From Ceratodon purpureus (taxonomy: Eukaryota > Streptophyta > Bryopsida > Pseudoditrichales > Ditrichaceae), in contig CM026431.1 in the NCBI GenBank assembly GCA_014871385.1, positions 1,930,464-1,994,463 on the forward strand: a stretch of 64,000 nt of DNA. Direction: 5' to 3'. Shown in pieces: positions 10,220-20,389 of the stretch. The notes below the pieces were generated by a model. The model was not told the DNA's origin and ran no database searches. It saw nothing but the letters and a program-made list of their open reading frames with translations. Position numbers and translations under genes: made by a program. Each line of letters begins with the position of its first letter. The stretch's first letter is position 1.

Positions 10220-12816
10220 AAACTATTACTATATAGGCACAATGAAAAGTAATGAACTTCAAACTTTTATCTCTAATAAGAAGGCACCAAAACTGTAGTA
10301 TATGCTCATTTATCCTCAAAATCTGCCCAAATTAAATTAGATCACAAAAACTTCAAAAATTCGCTAAGAGTTGACATTCTACTTTTTACTATTTTTTTTT
10401 TTTATGTACATTTCTCCATATGCCTTTCTTACAATCAAAGACTGGCCTTTGTATTTGAATTTCAGCATACCTCCATGTCAAAAATCCAGCATTTCTTTAG
10501 GTGTTATAGGTCCTATGAGGGTAAATAATGCATGTACATATTCTTAATCCATTTAGGAACAAGAATTTGAAGAGCCTTAGCTCAGATTTATTTTTTAAAT
10601 TGATATTTTGGCTCACGAAACACTTCAAACTAATTTTGCAACAAGGAAAAAAATCCTTTTTTTCAACTTTGAACATCAAGATCTCACAAATGGTAAGGAT
10701 TTTGAATCTAAGGTTTGGGGTACATGTACATGTACAAGTATGGTACTAGATCCTACGATTACATCTTCCAAAATACATCAAGACTTTAAAACTTACACCT
10801 TGTATTGAAAGAGGCCAATTTTTAGGGATTTTGCCATTTTGGCAATTTGAGGCTTCTCGACTATAGGAGTTAAACCATGCGTTTTTTGATTGAAAAAATC
10901 AAACCACAAAATTTGCCGAACTCTTGGTGGAATAATGTTGGGCCCAATTCAACATTTTGGCCAACGACAAGTGAAGATTCCATGCCACTTGGACAATGAA
11001 TTGGCATAGGCACTAGGTTTAAAGTGGCCCCAAGCATAGAATTGGATTGAAATTTATCATTAGAAAAAGCCAAGGAACTTTTTGTGTCATATATGAAAAA
11101 GTGCTTTGCCACCTTATTTGGACAAATTTTGTGTAGTATGTGGCCCACACTAGAGCACTTCCTAATGTTTAGCCAAAAAACAATTTTGAAGAAATTTCTT
11201 TGTTACTCTTACCTTCTAGCATTGACAGGGCCCTGATGAAGGATAAGTTAGAGTATTGCAAAAACCCCCTTTCATGCTGCCAATCTGCGCATGCCCATGT
11301 TGGGATATTGTTCCCAAATCCCATGCATCAGTTGTATGGGGCTTTTGTGGACCTTTGGAGAAACAGGGGAAGAAACTGTGCTGAGTTTTGTTTTTCAATA
11401 TTTTTTCTCTTGTCCTTTATAGTGCTCATCGTGTGCAGAAGATTCTCCATAGTTTTTCCACTTGATGGCTAGCACGTCGGTAACAATCAGTTCGTACATA
11501 TTATTCTTCATGTGCTTCACCATGTGAATTCAAGCTGTGGAAGTTTAGCAGCTTCATGGTAAGTGCGAACGCTGTGTAATTTTCATATTTTGGTAGAAGG
11601 GTTTTGGCTGTCTGGGAATGGTGGTTCAAGCAGTTCAAGTGAAGACTACCAAAAACCCAAAAACTGTGATATTGTTACTTGGGTTGATGCATGTTACATG
11701 GCCTAATCCAAGGTCATCAATCCTCCGAGATTCAAGGATCGTGGCGGGTTTTGAATATCCTCCGGGAATCCCGAAGAAATGTAACTCGTGTCTGCCCATA
11801 TGGATAGAATGAACAAACACTATATTCACGTCGGCCCCTTCGGGGCCGGAGTTCTTCTTCTTAATCCAAGGTCTTGCAACTTGCAAGCAGAGTAGTCTTG
11901 CCACAAAGTAGGCCAGACCATGGGCCCTGCGCTTTTAGGATGGGTATATTGCATCGTGATAAAATAATTTGTACCATTACATATCATGAATTGATTCATC
12001 ATTTTTGACACTGTAGCCCTACCATTGTTTGGTGTTGCACCATTGAGTTGCTAAAGGGCTCTGTATATCTATGAATATCTTGTTCAGTACCTTGAAATAT
12101 AAATTTACTTTAGAAATATTCTCAGGGTAAACTGAGGGTTATTCACAGTATAATAATGTATTATTAATCCAATCATGTTCTTCAAATAGTGTGAACCAGT
12201 TTCCAAATTTAAATCAAATAATGTTAGTTCAGGAATAGTGTTCAGCAAAGGACTGACTCTACAGTATTTCTGGAACATTTAAAAATTTAAAGAATTATGT
12301 CTTGGTTTCAAAATATTCCAGGAGTAACTTTTCCTGGAATTGAACCTCGATTGATTTGGGTTTAAACAAGTTAAAAGAAATAGAAACTTAATAGTCGAAG
12401 ACATGAAACTTTCTTCCAATGAAAGGAAACTTTCTTCCCATGAAAGGAAACTTTCTTCCAATGAAAGGAAACTTTCTTCCTTTTCAAATTCCAAGACTAA
12501 ATGTTTTACAAATTTTGCAACCAACAATTGAAGTAAAACTAAATAAAAGAAAGTAACCATAAATTGTGCTCCTAGGATTTTGACCCAAGTCTTCCCTTTA
12601 GCCACATATCACCTAGACTAAACAAGTTTCATCCAAACCATTTTACTGTTCATTGTTCTAGTTATGCCAGGTAAACCACTTTAATCTCCATATTAATTTT
12701 TAAATCTTGTTTTCAATTTCTTCTACTTGAAAAATTAAACAAGGTGTAAAGAATATTTCTATTAATCCATTTAGATTTAAATTGTAAGGTTTTCAAACAA
12801 ATCATATATCTAATAT
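10220..12816. other. AT-rich spacer, probably old repeat DNA
   Basis: No supported gene. Sequence runs of T and A, short frames and scattered GGCCC-containing stretches suggest degraded transposon DNA. It contains a 21-bp tandem repeat at 12405-12483, listed separately. A frame on the minus strand across that repeat is an artefact of the repeat period being a multiple of three. Confidence 0.4.
12405..12483. repeat. 21-bp tandem repeat, about four copies
   Basis: The unit GAAACTTTCTTCCAATGAAAG recurs with a 21-bp period starting at 12405, 12426, 12447 and 12468, the last copy incomplete, with single-base differences between copies. Confidence 0.85.
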
Positions 12817-12820
12817 TTAA

Positions 12821-13662
12821 CCCCTAAATGGCCAAGGGTGTTTTTCATCAAAACTGCTTGAAAACAGCCCCTCTTCAAAGCAAGGTGGATTTTGCAAAGT
12901 TGGGGTCTTAATTTGTACATCTAACCGTAAGATCTTGTAGCTAACTTCTATGTCTACATGCCCACCAAATCTTACACACTCATTCCTCACCAATTGCAAG
13001 ATCGTAACGTTCAAAGTTGAAAAACAAGTTTTATTTCCCTGCGCAAAAAGGGATCAGCAAAGTTTTGAAGGCCCAAAAAACCATTTTTTTGCATTGTGGA
13101 TTTTGGGGGTTTTGATGCACGTCAAAGAAGACTGAGTTAGCTAATTGCGTCAAAGAAAATTATATTCAAAAAAGTTGTGGAAGATTTCCAAAACAACCAT
13201 TTTCCGCTAGGGGGTATACTGAAATTCACAAACAAAGGCCGTTTTTTGACAATAAAAATAGCATATGAAAAAAATTTGGATTAAAAATCCGAATGGTGAG
13301 AACATGCTCTACTACCTTCTCTATACATAGAAATTTTTATTTTTGAAAAATATCAAAATCTCAATTTTTGGTGGAATTTCAAAGTTTCATCTTTATGCAG
13401 ATTTGGGCAGATTTGGGCAGTTTTGGGCAGAAATTGCTGCATTCACAGTGGCTGAGAGCCTGCCCGTGGAAGGGCGTTTTATGCTCAGAGGAGCATAACT
13501 TTTTCTCACTTCATCCAAAAAAAATAGAAAAATATCCCCATAAACTTCTTGAAAAAACCTTTTTCCACAAAAAAAATTCAAAAAATTTCAAGTAAATTTG
13601 AATTTTTAGGAACCTGCCCAAATTTCAAAAAAGCCCATTCCAGGACAATGGCCGTTTAGGGG
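12821..13662. mobile_element. piggyBac-like non-autonomous element (TTAA target)
   Basis: An 842-bp segment flanked on both sides by TTAA (12817-12820 and 13663-13666). Its ends are inverted: CCCCTAAATGGCCA at the left and, read inward from the right, CCCCTAAACGGCCA (13 of 14 match). A TTAA duplication together with ends beginning CCC is the hallmark of piggyBac-type elements. The inside has no long frame: it is AT-rich with three tandem TTTGGGCAG units near 13405-13430, so it is a MITE-like derivative. The caveat is that TTAA is palindromic and the 14-bp ends are short, so a chance inverted repeat is not excluded from one copy. Confidence 0.6.
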
Positions 13663-13666
13663 TTAA

Positions 13667-16600
13667 ATAAGTCTTCCAATAAAACAGTGAAAAGTATCAC
13701 GCCTAATTTAATATTCCTTAGTAACCTATTTCAACCTTTTCCAGATTTGAAATTTAAAAAGAAATGTACATCACTTGATCTAGTTCAATTCGATTAAATT
13801 GAATTCAATTAGATTAAATTGGATTATAAGTAGGATCATCACTGAACTTTTCAATGAACTCTTAAAATTAATTCAGCTTCTGGAAATTATTGTGAAAGAA
13901 AAACAGGAGAATTATACAAGAACAGGCTTCCTGCTCCTGCCGGAAGGATGTGTAAATCACACCCTATGTCAATGCACAGTTGCATGTATGTGAAATATTA
14001 TGATGCACAAAGTGCTCAACGATTGCTGCCCGTAAAACCTGGACAAGCTTCTAGAGAGGAGAAAAAACTCTATATTCGTCCAATCCTGTTATATTGCACG
14101 CCACACTAATCAAATAAAGAATCAAACAAAGAGAGAAAATGAACTGAAATCACACTATTTGAGCGGCCAACATAATCAAAATTGCCAATGAAATAAAGAA
14201 TATGGCATTGAAAAGCTTGTTAAGACGATCGCTGGTTGCAGGATTGCAGCATGATTGCAGCTTGTGTCCTGCAGGCCGATGCCTCCGGAGCAGCACATGA
14301 TGCACATAATTATTCCCATCTCGCTCTCCTCTCTCGATTGCGTCTCTTCACAGCTCCATTTCCAGGCCCAGGTGCATCTGCAGCTCCATTGCCAACACCT
14401 GCAACACTGACGGAGCTGGGCAGTTCCGGACCATGTTACCGACAACGCCTCAGCTCCTCCGCTCTGAGAGTCTGATCTGTGCATGCCGGTGGTTCCGTCT
14501 GGTGGTGACCGCGGGAGTGCGGTGCAGTGGTGACTGCGTCTGCAAGGGTGGGGAATCTGTGGATGCAAACTGATGGCAATCTGTGTGCGCGCCAGTCCCG
14601 GAGTCATGCAGGTCCTGTCGGAATTTGTGTTGGGGCTCGCTCTGGAGCAACCGAGCCCAACTCATGATGATGATGATTCTGGCACTGGACGTGAGTTGAT
14701 GCTGCAGATGGTTCTAAACTTCTGACTGCTCATCCCTGCTTCTGACTCAACTAGTACTGCATCGCAGTCAGAGAGTGTTGGTCCAACTCCATTAAATCCT
14801 GCCATTTGAGGGGGTCCCCGTGGGAGTGATTACTCCGTATTAAGGCTGGGCCACCTAAAACCAACAGAGGCTCAAACCAGTATCTCATACGGGTATGTGT
14901 AAAGAAGGTGTTTCCAGTGTGCTGAAATCTTAAGAGTGATTCTGTTGTGGATTTAAGTGGATCTCAGACTAAGACTTCATTGAGAATAGTGCAATTATAG
15001 CTGGTCAAAGCACACTTGATCAACTCTTCTTATAAGCTGGTAACTTTTCACTAAGTAATTGGACTTCACTAAGTAAGGTTTAATTGCTGCCTAATTTTGG
15101 GGGAGTAGTCTGACAATAACATCAGTTCTTGCAGCACTTGGGCTGGGGAAGATGGCAAAATAGAACCAGGTAACTTGGGATCAGCTGAATGATTTTCACA
15201 CTTGAGCAGTGAGTAGTACCAAGTGGAGGGAAGATTAGCTAGTACTAGAGTAGTACAGGGTTGCGGCACTGGGATATGATGGGGGAGGAGTACCATTCAA
15301 GGAAGTGGGTGGGAGGTACACCAACGTTGAGTGCAGCTACTTCATTTTTAACTCTTGTCCGCAGTGATTGTCGTCGCCTCCGGAGGTTATGCTGCTTCGG
15401 TTATTAAATTCTTTCTGGAGATCACTGGTTCATGTGTCTGCGCATGCAGACGAGCGAATGTGAATCGCCGCTGGCTGCTAATTCAAGTCGCCCCACATGA
15501 CCATAATCTTGCCCTGACAACCCACCCCCATCATGATCATATATCACCCCCAAGCCGTTGGTTGACCCACAATCCAAGTCCACGTCCTGCCCAACTCAGA
15601 CTCGCAATGGCTGCTGGACCTCCAAGCGTGTAACTTCGTGCAAGTCTGATAATCTGAATCCTGATTCTGGAGAAAATTCACTGATTCCAACAGTAAACCT
15701 TTAAACTCACTGCTGTAACTTCGCCACGGTTGGGCTGCTGTTGACTCCTGGGGACCCTGGGGCCAACAAGTCCTAAGGTAAACACGTCGTGCAGGCGGCC
15801 TACACGCTCAGTGAATTTGCAACTGAGTGATTAGATTCCTTGAAAGTCAGAGACGTGAACTGCACGACACGGCGCTGGCAATGTGGCTCCGTTAGGATAG
15901 CCCTCCTCCCTTCAGTTGTTTCAAAAGGCTTTGAGCTCCGGCCATATGCATCATGAATTGTTGCGTGAGTCTGGACTTGGAATCATTATCCGGCCTCTGG
16001 AGCTGCAGGGTACAAATTATTCCAGAATTTTCTAAGTTCTGACAGGATATGAATGCTCAACTTGTGTGTAGCCTGGTCTTTGATTCAAGTGGGACCCTGA
16101 TCTGATATAAATCTAGTACAGTGCCGGGTCGGTACAAGTAGAGCCAACCTAGCTTGGTATCCTTCAATGTTCAACCTTCAGACCGGCTAGCTTGACTGTT
16201 GAGTATATTTTCCACGCGAGGCCTTATGCTGTGGAAGAGAATGTTGCAGGTTTAGACATTTAGACCATCAGGGCGAAGTTCATGAATCAGGATTGCTGTG
16301 CTTGTTCAGGTGAGTGAATCAGAATGTTGGTGCAAGTCAGTCAGATCGTGTCATCACTGGAATCCAGTCAATTGTACTAAATGTTGCATTGGGGATGTGC
16401 AACATCGGGCATGTCGCACAAGTGTCGTGGTCTCCAGCCTCGGCATATCTGGGGCAAACAAGGAGACTTCCCGGAACAATAGCAAATCGCGAATAACTGC
16501 AAAGTTGCAATCTCCTAGAGTCTCGGGCGCCGCGCCGATGCAGCTAGAAACCAAGAAATTATTTAAGCTACGCGCGGTTTCTGGATCTGTCTTGGATGGG

Positions 16601-17550
16601 GCTCGATCGTTGCGAACCCCGAGCGTATCGATCGAGTCGTCTTTCACTGTGCTAGTCGTCGTCGATCCTAGTGAGCACATACATTAATTTTTGAGCAGAA
16701 AATCTTAGTGTCAGGATTTTTTTTTCGTTTCGAGCTCCCTTCGACCGGTTCGGAGAGCACATGATCGTGATCTCGGCATTCTCCGAATAGATTATCAGTA
16801 CTATTCGCGAATAACGCTTGTGTCAGTGCATGCATTTTGGTTGTTAAGTTTAGGCCGTCCAGTATTTTCGGGAGGGAATACCGACCCAAGGAATCCATGT
16901 GCGTGCAGCGAAAACACCGCCGACAACGCGGTCTCGCACCCAATTTGAATTCCTGCTTTTCATTCTCCAAAAACAAACCTTCACCCTCGTCGTAGATGAA
17001 GTTTGCACTGTGCTATTTCGAATCCTGTCTATTGTCGTTCCATCTCCTTTCTATTGTCTGTGCTGAATCTTGATGCTCACATTGCTATCTTCGCACCTCT
17101 AGTTCGCCGTCACAGCACTGGAGCGCCTTTTTTTGTCGAGAATTCTTGTCGTCTTCGGTTCATGAACTTCCCCCCGATTGCTTCCTCGCCATGAATGTGG
17201 ATTATTTTGGCATGCTGCTAACATTCCATCGCCAAGCCGGTACTGCGATGTTATATATGTAAACCTTCCCATTCTCGAAAGGCAGAAACTCGATCTAGGC
17301 ATAAGCTCTTTGACCTTCCGCTCTTGTCAATTGCGATTGACTCGAGCACCTTCGCAGCTTTTGAGGTCTTCGCGATCCTTGAAAAGGTTGCAGTCTTCGA
17401 GTTGGCTTTGGACTAACTTTGGTTCTTCATCTTCGTGTACAGCATGCAACTGCGTCCAGTTCCGAGCGCTAAAGTTATTGCTCGCACGAGCGCCGTCTGC
17501 CCATGATCTTTCCATCGGCGTGGCTACAGACAATTGAATCAGTTGTTGGT
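13667..17550. other. Long upstream region of the LBD gene, no supported gene
   Basis: AT-rich to about 14,170, then close to balanced composition. Short frames on both strands (for example 14236-14475 and 16298-16687) show no family motif and overlap one another. They are best read as chance frames in an intergenic and promoter region. No tRNA or other RNA gene was recognised. Confidence 0.4.
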
Positions 17551-17556
17551 TACACG

Positions 17557-17565
17557 TTTATAAAT
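17557..17565 (+). promoter_or_regulatory. Candidate TATA box of the LBD gene
   Basis: TTTATAAAT lies about 240 bp upstream of the LBD start codon, giving a plausible transcription start near 17,590 and a leader of about 215 nt. Assigned by sequence only. Confidence 0.4.
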
Positions 17566-17805
17566 CCAGAGCAGAAAGAATTTGTTCAATCTTCGAAACC
17601 CAGGAGCCTGTGCTCGTCCTCTTGGAGTATCTAGTATATTTTTTATTCTTGGGAGTTACTGGTACGGCAAGGTGCATGGTTAGTGAGTGAGGAGTTGAGT
17701 AGAGTAGGTTGTTCTCCAAGCTAGTTGATCGAATCAAGTGGAGCAGAAAAGGAAAATAAAAGTAGTGGTAGCTGGGAGTCGGGAGTCGGGAGAGAAGGGT
17801 AGGGT

Positions 17806-18478
17806 ATGACGGGGTCGGGAATGTCTCCGTGCGCGGCGTGCAAGTTGCTGAGACGGAGATGCACGCGGGATTGCGTGTTCGCGCCTTACTTCCCACCCGA
17901 TGAGCCGCAGAAGTTCGCTAACGTCCACAAGGTCTTCGGCGCGGCTAATGTCAATAAAATGCTCCAGGTATGTATGCATCGCGGCCGGTAAACTATGCAC
18001 TCCTCTCAAAGCAATTTCTCTCGTCATGCATACACAATCTGAAGTTTGCCATGACTCCAACCCTAACGCATCCCTTCTTTTTCCCTTCCAGGAGTTGCCC
18101 ATGGAGGCGCGAGGTGACGCGGTGAGCTCCATGGTGTACGAGGCGGATGCGCGCGTGCGCGACCCAGTCTATGGCTGCGTGGGCGCCATCTCGTCGCTGC
18201 AGCAGCAAGTCGCGCACTTGCAGACGCAGCTTGCAGTAGCGAACGCCGAAATCGTGTGCATGCAGATTAACAACGACTCTAACTCCGATTGCAGCCACGG
18301 GTACCAGAACGACGCTGGTCCGTCCCACCATGGTTACAACCACTACGGTAACCACATGTCGCCGCCGGTGCAGCCGCAGTCGCCTGAGGTTCACAGCAAT
18401 CACTACAGAGCGAACCACTACAACCACCGCTCGGAATACAACAACTCGGAGTACGGCGACCAGATGATGTGGACATAA
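17806..18478 (+). CDS. LOB-domain (LBD) transcription factor, class I
   Basis: Two exons: 17806-17967 and 18092-18478, joined in phase 0 across a 124-nt GT-AG intron, giving 182 residues. The N-terminal LOB domain has the zinc-finger-like C-x2-C-x6-C-x3-C motif (C9, C12, C19, C23 in CAACKLLRRRCTRDC). It continues with the conserved FAPYFPPDEPQKFANVHKVFGAANV block and, after the intron, the DAVSSMVYEADARVRDPVYGCVG segment. A coiled-coil L-x6-L-x3-L-x6-I (SSLQQQVAHLQTQLAVANAEI) marks it as class I. The intron sits right after KMLQ, as is usual for the family. The short C-terminal tail is rich in His, Asn, Ser and Tyr and has no recognisable domain. LBD proteins are plant-specific DNA-binding regulators of organ boundaries and development, acting in the nucleus. 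Which subgroup this one belongs to needs a tree. Confidence 0.93.
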
Positions 18479-20370
18479 CTCTGGCCATGGATTCGGAGCC
18501 CACTCCTCATCGATGTAATTTTGTACCCAATTTCATGGTCGACTGTCCTGTGTAATACTTCAGTTCCCCTTTAGCCCGGATTGCGAAGAGATCGGCGTGT
18601 AGAGATCAATCAACTCTTTGCAGTCCAGTGGCGGTGAAGCCATTCTCATACGATCTGTTATCTTTTTTTCTTTCTTTCTTTTTCTCTCTTTTGTACATGC
18701 AATATTTTTGTGTATGAAAGATCGGCTCCCTGTCGAGATGATGATTTTTTCATGTCTCCGGAGGCCAATCACTCGCTGCGAAGTGACATTGTAGCGTGTA
18801 GTATGGGCCTTCTAGAGAGACGTACATTAATGCAGGAGGGGCAACGTTGTTGCTCACTTTTGTAAGTTCCAGGGCAGGTGTAGCTTTGATCTGCGAAAGT
18901 GACCATTATGAACAGTAGTACTGCGCAGTCGCCTGTATGAAGGTATACAGTATGTATGTACCTGTTTTTTGTGTCAGACTATTAATTGAAAAGAAAAGCA
19001 GAGCTCGGTGTTTTCTGTACCTTGGTCGAGCCTGTGGAATGAATTCAATGGGTAATTGTATTATTTGACCGCAAACACTGCTTTAACTGTTTCTTTCTCT
19101 ATAAAGCTGTTGCAACTTGTGTGGATATTGCGTCGGCATTAATTGAAGTGGATACACAGACTATCGAATCGAATGGATTTAGTGGCAGCTTCTTAGACAG
19201 TGAGACGGTCTTAAAAAAATATTAGTCTCGTCCGTGATGAGAGCATTCGGTTCAATCTTTGGGATATAGATCAGGAGCAGTTACAGACATAGCCGCTTCG
19301 AATCTGTCTGAGGGGGACCAACATAACTCCTGATGAACTATTGTAACTCTTTGCAACGACGACAACACTAGGTTGCTCCACAGGTAGCTGATTCCTGTTT
19401 GCTAATACTTGCATGAAGTTAAAGGAAACATTCCAACAGGAAATGGCCGGCGCAAGGACAGCATCATTTCTGACAAAGAGCTACTTTACACTGCCACCAG
19501 CAGCTATGGTTTAACCTAGGGAATACTTTCAGAACAGGTAGTTGGGTGTGAACTTCAAGAATACACGAACTAAAACTCTGTAAAATACTGTAACATTCAA
19601 CATGGACAAGTTGCACAATGAAGACAATACCGTTGCCCCTGAAATAGCATGAAAACCTGCTGACATTCCTTCCAGAGGACCACAATACAACATGTAGTTG
19701 ACTAGCGCGACTTCATTGGCTTCAGAGATTCCATAACAGCAATTTTTCAAATACATAAGCTATGTGGGACAGCTCCTTCATCATTGGGTGGTTTTGACCT
19801 GAGTCTCTGAAGAGCATTATGAGGAAAGGATTGATCAACAGCAATATTAGTGCGAGCTAAATGCAGATTGGGATACACCAATCCTTCCCCTATAATGTGT
19901 CAATAAGGAAGCTTTTGACAACGGTCGACACATCCCCGATATGCAACCCATTCATTGATAAGAAAGAGAAACAAACTCCTCAGATCCAAAACATTGTCCG
20001 CAGATAGCAGAAGCGACTGCAAGGGTATGTTAACATTAGCATCTGACTTGCCTGCGACTTTCCAAGCATACGGCCGTTCCAATCAAGCCTTGTCTCTACT
20101 AACTGCAGAATTTGACCAACTGACCGATTCCCTCTGGCTTGTCCTCTAGCTAGGTAAATGCTTCATGGCAATGCGCTCTAAGGTAATCGCATTACCTGAC
20201 CACTCTATTAGACTGATGAGGTGCAACATGCATTAGAAATTAGTTGCACCCAAGTGGTTGCATTATGTTGCGGCCTAGGTTGGCAGCGCCCGACTGTTGC
20301 AGCTCATCAAGTGCGAACAAACGAATCACGATCTTTGGAAAATCTTAAAAGTCGTATTTCGAGAAAAATC
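18479..20370. other. Spacer between LBD and ELP4
   Basis: Holds the LBD 3' untranslated region, a CT-rich simple stretch near 18,661-18,690 and the 3' side of ELP4. No further gene is supported. A second copy of the sequence around the ELP4 stop codon lies at 20340-20363. Confidence 0.4.
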
Positions 20371-20389
20371 TTAAAAGTCGTATTTCGAG
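20340..20389. repeat. Direct duplication (26-bp period) spanning the ELP4 stop codon
   Basis: AAATCTTAAAAGTCGTATTTCGAG occurs twice in tandem with a 26-bp period. The copy nearer the ELP4 body encodes the last residues (KYDF) and the stop. The other lies just beyond it and would encode the same end. Confidence 0.85.

Noticed and set aside
11129-11166. Weak resemblance of GTGGCCCACACTAGAGCACTT to the ends of the 9479-10215 element
   Set aside because: Too many mismatches and no partner end or target duplication found.
12279-12605. Minus-strand frame of 108 codons with a 7-residue ESFLSLE repeat
   Set aside because: The repeat is only the translation of the 21-bp tandem repeat, whose period is a multiple of three. 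No start context, motif or neighbouring exon supports it.
14176-14607. Minus-strand 143-codon frame in the LBD upstream region
   Set aside because: Overlaps frames on the other strand, no motif, and low-complexity composition.
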